64,000 nt of DNA from UBA7430 sp002478765 (GCA_943789355.1 CALSTU010000002.1:310001-374000); one strand, 5' to 3'; shown: positions 54,026 to 63,375, counted from the stretch's first letter. A program made the numbers and translations. The notes: generated from the sequence alone by a model not told the origin.

Positions 54026-54910
54026 CTAAAATCCTCTAGAATGAACTATTAATAAATTACAAGGTAAATCCTCCAACAAATACTCTAAATCGTGTGGGAA
54101 CAATCTGTCGAGTAAACCCAAGTGTTTCTCTGGAGAATTTACCACGAGTAAATCGGGTTTTACAGATTTCGCAAACACATGGATCGAATGCCCGGGCTTC
54201 CCAAAGATCACTCTTTTTTTAATATTGACGGAGGAGGCTCCAGGTATTTGGTCTAATAAATTACGTATTCTCAACTTGCATTGAGCAACAAATTCTTCTT
54301 TTAAATTGTCGTGCTCAACATCTGTAGAGCAATCAGCGTATGCACTTTCAAACATTGGAATATACTCTTCACTAACCACATGTAGAGTCTCAGAATCTTC
54401 AAGATTTGCTATATAAACTGCGGTGGTCATTGTCAAAGGAGTTTTGGGCAAATCTATAGCTGAAACGGCAATTTTATGAAACCTATGTGGTTTATCCAAT
54501 GGTTGGGGCATCAACAAAACAGAACATTTCGCATTTCTAGAAATCTTTCTCGCAACAGAACCCACATAATGCTTGATTACAGACTCTTTACCCAAGGCGC
54601 CTAAAACCAACAAATCGACCATGTTGTCTTTGCAAACTTTCAAAATAGTCTCAACAACAGGCCCTTGCTGACTGATTATGGAGTAAAACTCATCCTTAAT
54701 GTGACAATCCTTTACACAAGCGTCTATTTTTTGTTTCTGCTGTTCGTCTTCAGGTCCTACACAAATTAATATCAGCTTGGATCTATGCAATAAAGCGATA
54801 CGAGCAGCTTCTCTAATAACAGATTTATATCTGGGAGAAGTAGCAACAGCCACTGCAATAGTTTCAAACGGATACGGCAGTCTACCTTTTAATTGTTTAG
54901 CTAAATCCAC
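54026..54910 (-). CDS. Universal stress protein, two USP domains
   Basis: The 294-residue protein has two tandem USP folds (about 15-140 and 150-290). The first shows LVLGALGKESV.KHYVGSVARKISRNAKCSVLLMP, and the second PDLLVVNSPEK....LDRLFPHDLEYLLEDLPCNLLIV, both the G-x-x-G...VLLV phosphate-binding pattern of ATP-binding USPs. It is immediately upstream of the antiporter and may control it; the 54911-55069 gap upstream holds nothing clear. Confidence 0.9.
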   Translation of the reverse strand: MDLAKQLKGRLPYPFETIAVAVATSPRYKSVIREAARIALLHRSKLILICVGPEDEQQKQKIDACVKDCHIKDEFYSIISQQGPVVETILKVCKDNMVDLLVLGALGKESVIKHYVGSVARKISRNAKCSVLLMPQPLDKPHRFHKIAVSAIDLPKTPLTMTTAVYIANLEDSETLHVVSEEYIPMFESAYADCSTDVEHDNLKEEFVAQCKLRIRNLLDQIPGASSVNIKKRVIFGKPGHSIHVFAKSVKPDLLVVNSPEKHLGLLDRLFPHDLEYLLEDLPCNLLIVHSRGF

Positions 54911-55069
54911 AAGTTTAAGTATTTTGTATCTGATGACAAATTAAGAATTAATGACAATAAACACAACAGTAGTGGCAACTTAATCCAAAAAAGCCCAGCC
55001 GCTTCTGTATCAATATTTTAGCCCCAAACTCATCGAACACGCAAAAAAGAACTCTTTATGAAAAAAGTG

Positions 55070-56101
55070 TTATTTCTTGAAAGTTAAATTACTAGATCGT
55101 CCTTTATTAAATATTTTATTACTTTCCGGACTGCCTTTGCGCAGTACTTTCTGTTCATCAAAAGGCAAATCATTAATCTCTTTACATTTTAAAGAACAAC
55201 AATTATTCGTTTCGATGTTGCAAGACTCACACTGAATAAAGAGCAGGTTGCATGCCACATTAGCACAATTAGAGTGGACATCACAGGGTGCACCACATTG
55301 ATGACAATTGGATATAATTTCATCGGAAATACGCTCACCTCTTCGCTCATCAAAAACAAAGTTTTTACCTCGAAATTTATTTTCTAGACCTTCGGATTCT
55401 ACTTGACGTGCATACTCAATGATACCTCCCTCAAGTTGGTAGACATTTTTGAACCCTTTGTGCTTAAAGTAGGCACTTGCTTTCTCACAGCGAATGCCAC
55501 CCGTACAATACATGACTAAGTTTTTATCCTCTTTATGATCTTTTAAATCCGCTTCAATAATCGGCAAAGACTCTCTAAAAGTATCCACATCTGGCGTTAT
55601 GGCATTTTTAAAATGTCCTATTTCAGTTTCATAGTGATTTCGCATGTCTATGAGAACAGTACTTGAATCATCGATCATCTTATTGAAATGCTTTGCCTTA
55701 AGATGAACTCCTATATCGGTTGCATCAAATGAAGCATCATCTAAACCGTCTGCAACAATTTTCTTGCGAACCTTAATCTTGAGCTTTAAAAACGATTTGT
55801 TATCCTGTTCTCGGGCAACATTTAATCGAATGCCTTTTAAAAACGGTACACCATCTAGATAATCTTTGAAACTCATAAACCGATCTGCTGGAAGAGATAG
55901 TTGAGCATTAATCCCTTCATGAGCTACATAAATACGACCCAGCACCCCAAGGGCATCCCAATTCACAAACAGCGTATCTCTAAAAAATTGTGGATTTCCA
56001 ATATGAGCATATTGGTAAAAAGAAATGGTCAGGCGATTTTTTCCTGCTTCATCTATCAAAGCAGATCTTTCCTTCGCACTTAGCTTATTGTACAGTTGCA
56101 T
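55070..56101 (-). CDS. trhO: Oxygen-dependent tRNA uridine-34 hydroxylase (rhodanese, TrhO)
   Basis: The 343-residue protein has the YceA/TrhO architecture: an N-terminal acylphosphatase-like domain (INAQLSLP, 64-71) and a rhodanese domain with catalytic Cys199 in YCTGGIRCEKASAYF. The C-terminal tail is rich in cysteine (CHQCGAPC, CANVACNLLFIQCESC, CCSLKC), a probable zinc-binding extension. TrhO forms 5-hydroxyuridine at tRNA position 34 with oxygen. Confidence 0.92.
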   Translation of the reverse strand: MQLYNKLSAKERSALIDEAGKNRLTISFYQYAHIGNPQFFRDTLFVNWDALGVLGRIYVAHEGINAQLSLPADRFMSFKDYLDGVPFLKGIRLNVAREQDNKSFLKLKIKVRKKIVADGLDDASFDATDIGVHLKAKHFNKMIDDSSTVLIDMRNHYETEIGHFKNAITPDVDTFRESLPIIEADLKDHKEDKNLVMYCTGGIRCEKASAYFKHKGFKNVYQLEGGIIEYARQVESEGLENKFRGKNFVFDERRGERISDEIISNCHQCGAPCDVHSNCANVACNLLFIQCESCNIETNNCCSLKCKEINDLPFDEQKVLRKGSPESNKIFNKGRSSNLTFKK

Positions 56102-56131
56102 GCTATACTAATATTTAAAGTTAGACGTGAT

Positions 56132-56139
56132 CAAATGTA
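56132..56139 (-). promoter_or_regulatory. Candidate -7 box for trhO
   Basis: The minus strand reads TACATTTG, ending 31 bases before the trhO start. No TTTG at the consensus -33 spacing. Confidence 0.35.
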
Positions 56140-56229
56140 CAAAATTGAATACAAGTAGGACGAAAGAAGCGCTTTCAGAAAACAGACAAAAGAATCTCTA
56201 AACAGATTAAAAAAAGAGTTTAACGATGG

Positions 56230-57804
56230 TTAATCATCAATAAATAGGGTGAATTTTTGATCGAAAGGATCAAACGCTTCTTTTAGCGCATCAATGAACG
56301 AAGATCCATAATTCAAATACATTGGAATGATGTTATCATAACGTTCTTGTAGAGTGTTATTTGGGAACAACTTTGCTTTAACGTTTGATATTTGACTGAG
56401 GGAATTTTGATGTTTGAGCTTTTCTGATTTGCGCAACTTTTGCTCCATTTTACTCAACGACTTCAGCTGCTTCTTTTTCTCAGCAAACACACTAGACTGA
56501 AAACCAGGGTCTTGAATTCTTTGAGCTAAAGCGTCAAAAATAGATTCGATTTGACTTTTCTCTGTTTCGACACCAATATCACCTTCTTTGTTGCGATCAA
56601 TAAAATGTTTGTGTAAAATTTCCTCACTCAAAAAGAAATCTACGAGTTCAAATCCTGTTTTCTTGACCTTATCCACCAAGGTATTGCTAACAACCATTGC
56701 AGAATTACGTAAAAGCAATATAGGAAATGCAATCTTATTCGCGGAAAAAGTAGATTTCAGCTGCATCCAGTAATTCACCTCTGCACCTCCACCAATCATA
56801 GCCAAATTTGGCAGTAACAACTCTTTAAACAGCGGACGTAAAAGCACATTTGGACTGAATCGTTCTGGATGATTCTCGATTTCCTGACTCAACTCTTCTC
56901 GTGTAAATCGTAGATCCGAGTTTAATACAACAAAATCGGATCCATCTTGTTCAATTCTATTTCTGGACCGTTCTTGCAAATAAAAGAAGTTAATAGGCCT
57001 AACGAAAGCTTGAGCCTTACCTAGATCGTTATTAACCTCTTGTATCAGGGGGTAATTACGCTGATCCAACACATCTTTCTTAATTAAAGAGATCGCTTCC
57101 TTCTTCAAAGCGATGGTACCCGCATCCAAAACAACAAGCCCAAACTTTGAAAAGAGTGCATTCACCAGCGCGCGCGTAGCGCTCGACATATCTTTGCTCC
57201 CTATATAACTCTCAGAAAATAAACGATATAAATCTTTTGCCGCTGAAGAGTCTCCTAAAACATCTTTCAATTCCTCAAGGGTAGAGCTTAAGGATTCTGT
57301 AGGCATAACACCAACAGGCCCTTCTTGTGGTTGATTCCAAGCTAACTTCTGACCAAAAACATGTACATGATTGATCTCTTCGAAATCATGATCTTCAGAG
57401 GCCATCCAATAAATTGGAACAAAATTAAAGTCAGGATAAGCTCTTTTGAGTTCTTCCGCCAAATTGATGGTCGTTATAATCTTGTAAATAAAATACAGTG
57501 GCCCTGTAAACAGACACAATTGATGCCCTGTAGTAACTGTAAAGGTCTTTTCTTGCTCGAGTAATTGGATATTACTGGTAACAAAATCGGAGGTGTCAAC
57601 AGACGAATATTGCTCATTAAGAGCTTCGACCAACACCGATCTATTGATGTTTTGTTTTTGTTTTTCTTCAATTTGAGCCTTGAAACTAGAAAGATGAGGG
57701 CTTCTATGATAAAAAGGGGTTAAGCGCTCATCACCAGACAGATAATCAAGTATGAATTCAGAAAAAAAACTCGTTTGTTCATATGACACCTTCTCTACTC
57801 TCAT
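56230..57804 (-). CDS. bshC: Bacillithiol biosynthesis cysteine-adding enzyme BshC
   Basis: The 524-residue protein has FTVTTGHQLCLFTGPLYFIYKIITTI, VPIYWMASEDHDFEEINHV and EVNYWMQLK, the BshC core, then a coiled-coil Lys-rich segment (about 440-480). BshC joins cysteine to GlcN-malate to give the low-molecular-weight thiol bacillithiol; its presence is typical of Bacteroidota. The start overlaps the rimO stop by 4 bases. Confidence 0.95.
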   Translation of the reverse strand: MRVEKVSYEQTSFFSEFILDYLSGDERLTPFYHRSPHLSSFKAQIEEKQKQNINRSVLVEALNEQYSSVDTSDFVTSNIQLLEQEKTFTVTTGHQLCLFTGPLYFIYKIITTINLAEELKRAYPDFNFVPIYWMASEDHDFEEINHVHVFGQKLAWNQPQEGPVGVMPTESLSSTLEELKDVLGDSSAAKDLYRLFSESYIGSKDMSSATRALVNALFSKFGLVVLDAGTIALKKEAISLIKKDVLDQRNYPLIQEVNNDLGKAQAFVRPINFFYLQERSRNRIEQDGSDFVVLNSDLRFTREELSQEIENHPERFSPNVLLRPLFKELLLPNLAMIGGGAEVNYWMQLKSTFSANKIAFPILLLRNSAMVVSNTLVDKVKKTGFELVDFFLSEEILHKHFIDRNKEGDIGVETEKSQIESIFDALAQRIQDPGFQSSVFAEKKKQLKSLSKMEQKLRKSEKLKHQNSLSQISNVKAKLFPNNTLQERYDNIIPMYLNYGSSFIDALKEAFDPFDQKFTLFIDD

Positions 57805-59114
57805 ACCACCGGCTCTGCATACAAATCATAATCACTTGCCTCAAAGACTTTGACCTTAACAAAATCTCCTTGACGAACAAAGTGATTCGTGGCATCAATA
57901 AGAACCTCATTATCCACATCTGGAGAGTCGAACTCGGTTCTACCAATAAAAAAGTTTCCTTCTTTTCGGTCAATGAGTACCTTGTATTCCTTGCCAACTT
58001 TTGCTCCGTTAAGTTGCATGGAAATCTCTTGCTGAATGGCCATGATTTCCTCTGCTCTTGCAGACTTTACCTCCGCAGGAACATCATCCACTAAATCGTG
58101 CGCAGAGGTGTTTTCTTCGTGAGAATACGTGAATACTCCTAAACGATCAAATTTAGTATCTCGAACCCAATTCTTTAGTATTTCAAAGTCTTCTTCCGTT
58201 TCTCCCGGATAACCTACAATTAAAGACGTTCTTATAGCCATACCGGGCACCTTTTCACGAAAGTCTCTCAAAAGCGCATTCGTTTTATCAAAAGTTGTTC
58301 CACGCTTCATCGATTTTAGTACATCATCAGCAATATGCTGTAAGGGAATATCAATGTAGTTGCAAACTTTTTCTTCTTCACGGATAACATCCAGCACATC
58401 TTGGGGAAATCCTGTAGGAAATGCATAATGCAAACGAATCCATTCGATACCATCAACATCTTTCAAAGCCAAGAGCAAGTCAGCCAAGCGACGTTTCTTA
58501 TAGATATCCAACCCATAATAGGTTAAATCTTGTGCAATAAGAATTAATTCTTTAACGCCATTTTTAGCAAGTTTTTCCGCTTCAACCACTAAGTCTTCAA
58601 TGGTTTTTGAAACATGCTTACCTCGCATCAAAGGTATGGCACAAAAGGAACAAGGTCTATCACACCCCTCAGCAATTTTTAAATAAGCATAATGTTTAGG
58701 CGTAGTGGTCAGTCGCTCGCCGATCAACTCGTGTTTGTAGTCGGCACCAAGTGCTTTTAATAATTTAGGCAAATCTGTAGTCCCAAAATATTGATCTACA
58801 TTCGGAATTTCTTGTTCTAAGTCTGGCTTGTAACGTTCGGAAAGACAGCCTGTAACGAAAACCTTCTCGACAGCCCCCTCTTCTTTTCGCTTCACATAAT
58901 CCAAAATCGTATTCACCGATTCTTCTTTGGCGTTATCGATAAATCCGCAAGTATTAATCACCACAATATCGTTGTCCTGTGAAGTTGACTCGTGCTCGAC
59001 ATCCATGTCATTAGCTTTCAACTGCCCCATCAGCACTTCAGAATCGTACACGTTCTTAGAGCACCCTAAAGTGACAACATTAATTTTATTTTTTTTATGC
59101 GACTTTGTTCTCAT
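57801..59114 (-). CDS. rimO: Ribosomal protein S12 methylthiotransferase RimO
   Basis: The 437-residue radical-SAM enzyme has three N-terminal cluster cysteines (18, 56 and 90: TLGCSKN, NTCGFID, VTGCLS), the radical-SAM CX3CX2C (151, 155, 158: EGCDRPCSFCAIPLMRG), and a C-terminal TRAM domain (about 370-437). VGYPGETEEDF is conserved. RimO adds a methylthio group to aspartate 89 of S12. It is between ftsY and bshC in one operon. Confidence 0.96.
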   Translation of the reverse strand: MRTKSHKKNKINVVTLGCSKNVYDSEVLMGQLKANDMDVEHESTSQDNDIVVINTCGFIDNAKEESVNTILDYVKRKEEGAVEKVFVTGCLSERYKPDLEQEIPNVDQYFGTTDLPKLLKALGADYKHELIGERLTTTPKHYAYLKIAEGCDRPCSFCAIPLMRGKHVSKTIEDLVVEAEKLAKNGVKELILIAQDLTYYGLDIYKKRRLADLLLALKDVDGIEWIRLHYAFPTGFPQDVLDVIREEEKVCNYIDIPLQHIADDVLKSMKRGTTFDKTNALLRDFREKVPGMAIRTSLIVGYPGETEEDFEILKNWVRDTKFDRLGVFTYSHEENTSAHDLVDDVPAEVKSARAEEIMAIQQEISMQLNGAKVGKEYKVLIDRKEGNFFIGRTEFDSPDVDNEVLIDATNHFVRQGDFVKVKVFEASDYDLYAEPVV

Positions 59115-59145
59115 AAATTTAGTTTGAAGAAGCTTGTAATTCTCC

Positions 59146-60096
59146 TTAGTTAAAAAGTGAATCTACAAACTCTACCTTATTGAAAACTTGTAAATCTTCT
59201 ATTCCTTCACCAACACCAATGTATTTGACGGGAATTTTAAACTGATCAGAAACACCTATAACAACGCCACCTTTTGCTGTTCCATCGAGTTTTGTTAGAG
59301 CCAAAGCACTGACTTCTGTGGCTTTTGTAAATTGCTTTGCCTGCTCAATGGCATTTTGTCCAGTTGAAGCATCTAAAACCAACAACACCTCATGAGGTGC
59401 ATCTGGAACAACTTTCTGCATGACTTTGCGAACTTTGGTCAACTCACTCATCAAATTAACTTTGTTATGTAACCTTCCAGCAGTATCAACAACTACTACA
59501 TCAGCATTTTGCTTTTGGGCGGATTGCAGTGTATCAAACGCAACAGATGCCGGATCTGAGCCCATTTTCTGTTTTACGATCGAGGCATCGGCTCGATCAG
59601 ACCACACTTCTAGTTGCTCTATCGCTGCAGCACGAAAGGTATCGGCAGCGCCCAAAACAACTGAGTGTCCTTTTTTTCTGAGTTGATAAGCTAACTTCCC
59701 AATAGTCGTGGTTTTTCCCACGCCGTTAACACCAACAACCATAATCACGTATGGCTTTTTGGATTGTGGTATTGAAAAATCGGAAAAATCGTCTGAGTGG
59801 TTTTCAGCCAGAAGAGCAGATATTTCTTCTCGCAAAATTTTGTTGAGCTCTGATGCACCTAAAAATTTATCTTTGGCGACGCGCCCCTCAATACGTTCAA
59901 TAATTTTTACTGTTGTTTGAACACCAACATCTGAAGTAATCAAAACTTCTTCTAGATGATCTAAAACCTCATCATCAACTTTTGACTTACCTACAACGAC
60001 ACGAGCAAGCTTTGAAAAAACACTTTCTTTTGTTTTCTCAAGACCCTTATCCAACTTTTCCTTCTTCTCTTTAGAGAAAAAACTCAGGATTCCCAT
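59146..60096 (-). CDS. ftsY: Signal recognition particle receptor FtsY
   Basis: The 316-residue SRP GTPase has an N domain (to about 105), and a G domain with GVNGVGKTT (122-130), FRAAAIEQLEVW, VVDTAGR, TKLDGTAKGG and KYIGVGEGIEDL. It lacks the long acidic A domain of E. coli FtsY; a short Lys-rich start binds membrane instead. Terminator-like sequence lies between it and the DUF4295 gene, and a TATCTTTG box within that loop may be its own promoter. Confidence 0.96.
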   Translation of the reverse strand: MGILSFFSKEKKEKLDKGLEKTKESVFSKLARVVVGKSKVDDEVLDHLEEVLITSDVGVQTTVKIIERIEGRVAKDKFLGASELNKILREEISALLAENHSDDFSDFSIPQSKKPYVIMVVGVNGVGKTTTIGKLAYQLRKKGHSVVLGAADTFRAAAIEQLEVWSDRADASIVKQKMGSDPASVAFDTLQSAQKQNADVVVVDTAGRLHNKVNLMSELTKVRKVMQKVVPDAPHEVLLVLDASTGQNAIEQAKQFTKATEVSALALTKLDGTAKGGVVIGVSDQFKIPVKYIGVGEGIEDLQVFNKVEFVDSLFN

Positions 60097-60115
60097 AGCA
60101 TCAGTTTGTAGGTAT

Positions 60116-60151
60116 AAAAAAAGCTTCTCTCAAAGATAGAAAGAAGCTTTT
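60116..60151 (-). terminator. Intrinsic terminator between DUF4295 gene and ftsY, with -7-like box in the loop
   Basis: On the minus strand, a 10-base stem (AAAAGCTTCT / AGAAGCTTTT) with a 13-base loop is followed by seven T. It would end the rpmG-DUF4295 transcript or weaken it before ftsY. The loop contains TATCTTTG (60131-60138 on the plus strand as CAAAGATA), a good -7 box, so ftsY may be restarted from here. Confidence 0.75.
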
Positions 60152-60170
60152 GTACACGTTAAAATGTGAC

Positions 60171-60326
60171 TTATTTTTTCGCAAAGAAATCTTTAACCTT
60201 GTCTTTATTTAAGACTTCCTCACGGAACGAATAAGAACCAGACTTCTCTGACTTCACCATTTTTATTGCCTTTGTGATATCCTTGGCTCCTCTTTTTTGT
60301 AAGGATGCAACTACTTTCTTAGCCAT
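60171..60326 (-). CDS. DUF4295 protein, rpmG-linked
   Basis: A 51-residue, very basic protein, MAKKVVASLQKRGAKDITKA then IKMVKSEKSGSYSFREEVL and a Lys-rich end. It is the DUF4295 family that in Bacteroidota lies between rpmG and ftsY. Size and charge suggest ribosome association, but this is unproven. Eight bases separate it from rpmG. Confidence 0.93.
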   Translation of the reverse strand: MAKKVVASLQKRGAKDITKAIKMVKSEKSGSYSFREEVLNKDKVKDFFAKK

Positions 60327-60334
60327 AACTCTAC

Positions 60335-60517
60335 TTATTTAATTTCACGGTGAACCGTCATTTTTTTCAAAACGGGATTGTATTTCTTCAACTCCACACG
60401 ATCTGGAGTATTCTTCTTGTTCTTCGTAGTAATGTAACGAGAAGCACCTGGCTGACCAGATTTTCTGTGCTCTGTACATTCCAAGATTACCTGAACTCTA
60501 TTACCTTTCTTTGCCAT
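60335..60517 (-). CDS. rpmG: 50S ribosomal protein L33
   Basis: The 60-residue protein MAKKGNRVQVILECTEHRKSG and then YITTKNKKNTPDRVELKKYNPVLKKMTVHREIK matches L33. The L33 zinc cysteines are mostly absent (one Cys), so this is the zinc-free type. A consensus promoter lies directly upstream. In many Bacteroidota rpmB precedes rpmG; here the 60518-60698 gap is too short to hold it. Confidence 0.96.
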   Translation of the reverse strand: MAKKGNRVQVILECTEHRKSGQPGASRYITTKNKKNTPDRVELKKYNPVLKKMTVHREIK

Positions 60518-60539
60518 TTCTATACTTTTTATAAGGCAG

Positions 60540-60570
60540 CAAATTTAACACATTTCTGTTAGTACACAAA
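60540..60570 (-). promoter_or_regulatory. Consensus Bacteroidota promoter of the rpmG operon
   Basis: On the minus strand: TTTG (60570-60567), exactly 19 bases, then TAAATTTG (60547-60540). This is a perfect TTTG-N19-TAnnTTTG, the housekeeping sigma promoter of the phylum, and it starts 23 bases before rpmG. Confidence 0.75.
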
Positions 60571-60698
60571 CCAAAAGGATGTAATCTTTAATTTTTCGTT
60601 AAGATGTGTTGAGCTATGTAACGATTAAAAGCGATTTTAGGATGATTATGCTGTATTTCAAACCCTCAAGCTGAATATCTTTCAAAGGTAAAATAGGT

Positions 60699-61823
60699 TT
60701 AACCCGGCTTTGCATCTTTCATTACATGACCTGAAATAGATTGAGCAATTCGCTCCGATGCACCTTCACCACCTAATGAATGTCGCAAAGTGTTGTAATG
60801 ATTCTGCATCTCCAAGATGCCTTCCTCAGAAAGCAACCTCTGTAGCTCGACAACCATATTTGGAACCGTTAAATCTTCTTGGAGCAACTCTTTCACAATT
60901 TCTTGATCGCTTATTAAGTTCACCAGAGAAATATATTTAACATCAACCAAAACCTTCGCAATGGCAAAAGACAACCAACTTGCTTGATAACAAACTACCT
61001 GTGGCACATTAAAAAGTGCCGTCTCTAAAGTTGCCGTTCCCGAACTAACTAGTGCTGCGTCAGCCTCTTCAAAGAGAGGGTAAGTCTGACTGAAGACAAC
61101 TTTAATCTGAGAATCTTTCAAGAAACTTTGATAAAACTCTTTACCTAAAGACTCTACTCCTGCTACAACAAAGTCACATTGAGGGAAATGCTTTTCCACG
61201 GCGAGCATTTTCGGTAGCATCTTATTCAATTCTTGAACTCGACTCCCTGGCAAAAGAGCTACCAAAGGTCTGCCCGACCTCTTCCAAATAATATCACTTT
61301 GCTTCCGACTAGTCTTATAGTTAGAAACTGCATCTAAAAGAGGGTGTCCTAAATACTCCACCTCATAGTTGTACTGTGCATAAAAGTCCTTCTCAAAAGG
61401 AAGTATTACATACAACTTAGTCACATACTTTTTAATATCGTAAACTCGATTCTTCTTCCATGCCCACACTTGTGGGGATATATAATAGTAAACCGGTATG
61501 TCGTGTTTTTTCGCAAATTTTGCTATACGCATGTTGAACCCAGGATAATCCACTAGAATCAAAGCGTCGGGCTTGTAGCTTAATATATCTTTCTTGCAAA
61601 ACCGAATGTTCCTTAAAATAACTCTTAGATTCATCAACACCTCTAAAAAACCCATAAATGCTAGGTCTTTGTAATGTTTAACCAGCGTGGCACCCTGAGA
61701 TTTCATCATGTCTCCTCCCCAAGCACGCACATCCATACGCGCATCAATCTTTTTAAGATGACGCATCAAATTAGAAGCATGTAAATCTCCTGATGCTTCT
61801 CCAGAAATGATGTAGTACTTCAT
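60699..61823 (-). CDS. lpxB: Lipid-A-disaccharide synthase
   Basis: The 374-residue protein starts MKYYIISGEASGDLHASNLM and has AFMGFLEVL, ILVDYPGFNMRIAKFAK, YYISPQVWAWKKNRV, YLGHPLLDAV, LLPGSRVQELNKMLP and SSGTATLETAL, all LpxB motifs. It condenses UDP-2,3-diacylglucosamine with lipid X to the tetraacyl disaccharide of lipid A. Its start overlaps the ridA stop by 4 bases in the surE operon. Confidence 0.97.
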   Translation of the reverse strand: MKYYIISGEASGDLHASNLMRHLKKIDARMDVRAWGGDMMKSQGATLVKHYKDLAFMGFLEVLMNLRVILRNIRFCKKDILSYKPDALILVDYPGFNMRIAKFAKKHDIPVYYYISPQVWAWKKNRVYDIKKYVTKLYVILPFEKDFYAQYNYEVEYLGHPLLDAVSNYKTSRKQSDIIWKRSGRPLVALLPGSRVQELNKMLPKMLAVEKHFPQCDFVVAGVESLGKEFYQSFLKDSQIKVVFSQTYPLFEEADAALVSSGTATLETALFNVPQVVCYQASWLSFAIAKVLVDVKYISLVNLISDQEIVKELLQEDLTVPNMVVELQRLLSEEGILEMQNHYNTLRHSLGGEGASERIAQSISGHVMKDAKPG

Positions 61824-62206
61824 GACTTTTCTTTTACGGCTGTTGCTTCAATTTCAATAAGGAGATCCGGATGTAATAAGTTTGAAACCTCTACGATCGT
61901 AGATGCTGGTGAAACATCTTCGAATAAGTATGAATGTACCTTTGCTACTTCTTTCCAAAGGGAAATGTCAGTGATAAAAATTCGAGTTCTAACGACATCA
62001 CTCAGAGTAAATCCGGCCTCTACCAATATGTGTTCAATTTTTTTGATTGAATACTCCGTCTGTAAGGTTACATCTCCAACACCAACAACGCGACTATCTT
62101 CATAAGCCGAAGTTCCCGACACCTCAACGGCATTGCCTATTTGCACGGCTCTAGAAGAATCAAAAACTTCTTCGATTTCACTATTTGAGCTCCAATTGAT
62201 TCGCAT
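61820..62206 (-). CDS. RidA family protein (YjgF/UK114)
   Basis: The 128-residue protein has NAVEVSGTSAYED, TLQTEYSIKKIEHILVEAGFTLSDVVRTRIFITD and PASTIVEVSNLLHPDLLIEIEATA, the RidA fold with the conserved Arg (VRTRIF). RidA-type enzymes hydrolyse reactive enamine/imine intermediates from amino-acid metabolism. The exact subfamily is uncertain, and a link to the lipid A pathway is only positional. Confidence 0.93.
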   Translation of the reverse strand: MRINWSSNSEIEEVFDSSRAVQIGNAVEVSGTSAYEDSRVVGVGDVTLQTEYSIKKIEHILVEAGFTLSDVVRTRIFITDISLWKEVAKVHSYLFEDVSPASTIVEVSNLLHPDLLIEIEATAVKEKS

Positions 62207-62484
62207 TAAAAAATGAGCATTTCATGAGAAATTATATACCATAATGCAAGTGAAAAAGTACTCAACAACATGCCTCTACCCAAACGATCTTTTTTATGTT
62301 TTGTTAAAATTGATCTAAATAATGGGAAATTAACAAAAAGTGCAATCACCTGCATGGTTGACTCTCTCAATAGATTTTCACTCGAAACCAAATCTAAAGT
62401 GGCAGCCAAAGTGACATAAACCAATACGGGTACTAAAACTCCAATTATAACACCCAAGAGCATGTGATCTTTTAGCTTATCCAT
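62206..62484 (-). CDS. Small integral membrane protein, surE-lpxB linked
   Basis: The 92-residue protein has three hydrophobic segments (about 8-30, 43-58 and 73-90) and basic loops (LTKHKKDRLGRG). No family is recognised. It overlaps surE by 8 bases and its stop codon shares a base with the ridA start, so it is a firm member of the surE-ridA-lpxB operon. A gene of this sort between surE and lpxB may be conserved in Flavobacteriales. Confidence 0.75.
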   Translation of the reverse strand: MDKLKDHMLLGVIIGVLVPVLVYVTLAATLDLVSSENLLRESTMQVIALFVNFPLFRSILTKHKKDRLGRGMLLSTFSLALWYIISHEMLIF

Positions 62485-63253
62485 GATTCATTGCTTTTAA
62501 GTTTTGAACAAGCTGATGCGCAGTCAGATCAAACATAACGGGAACAACCGATATGTAGTTGTTATTCAAGGCCCATATATCTGTATCGGTACCTTCATCG
62601 GCATTCTCAAACTTACCCGTTAACCAATAATAGGTTTTCCCCATAGGGTTTACTCGTTCGTCAAATTCCTCATCCCAATTTCCATTGGCCTGACGACAAA
62701 CGCGCACCCCTTTTAATGCATCTTTCTTGACGTTAGGTATGTTTACGTTTAAGCAAGTTCCCTTTGGAATTGGATTTTCTAAAACTTGCTCAGCAATTTT
62801 AAGAACATAATCTTCACACTGAGAAAAATCGGCATCATGAGAGTAATCAAGTAATGAAAAACCAATGGAAGGAATCCCTTCTATAGCACCTTCAATAGCC
62901 GCTGCCATCGTCCCTGAATACAATACATTGATGGATGCATTGGACCCATGATTGATTCCAGAAACGCACAAATCAGGCTTTCGTGGCACTAATTTATTCA
63001 TGGCAAGTTTAACGCAATCTACAGGAGTTCCCGAACAAGCGTATTCGACTTGATTCCCTTCATCCACCTGAACTCGATTCGCATGAAGCATGGAGTTTAA
63101 AGTTATGGCATGTCCCATTCCCGATTGCGGACTGTCTGGCGCAACGACCATAACCTCCCCCAAGGTTTTCATAAGGCGAATCAATGTTCGTATGCCTGGC
63201 GCAGTAACGCCATCATCATTTACCACAAGTATCAGAGGTCTTTCTTTATCCAT
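62477..63253 (-). CDS. surE: 5'/3'-nucleotidase SurE
   Basis: The 258-residue phosphatase has the metal-binding VNDDG start (11-15), GTPVDCVKLAMN, DLCVSGINHGSNASINVLYSGTM and the C-terminal THQ-like tail. SurE dephosphorylates nucleoside monophosphates and short polyphosphate in stress and stationary phase. First gene of the operon; the 63254-63401 gap holds the divergent start of yugP-like. Confidence 0.97.
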   Translation of the reverse strand: MDKERPLILVVNDDGVTAPGIRTLIRLMKTLGEVMVVAPDSPQSGMGHAITLNSMLHANRVQVDEGNQVEYACSGTPVDCVKLAMNKLVPRKPDLCVSGINHGSNASINVLYSGTMAAAIEGAIEGIPSIGFSLLDYSHDADFSQCEDYVLKIAEQVLENPIPKGTCLNVNIPNVKKDALKGVRVCRQANGNWDEEFDERVNPMGKTYYWLTGKFENADEGTDTDIWALNNNYISVVPVMFDLTAHQLVQNLKAMNHG

Positions 63254-63375
63254 AATTGGTTGAAACTTAATCGATAAAAATTAATGATTGTCAAAACAAA
63301 AAATAATGAGCTTGAAAATCAACTATACAAATAATAGTTTTACAAAACTATCGTTTTCATTTTAATCGCAATCCT

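Noticed and set aside
60518..60698. Search for rpmB (L28) upstream of rpmG
   Set aside because: The gap is about 180 bases, too short for L28, and no matching reading frame is present on either strand.
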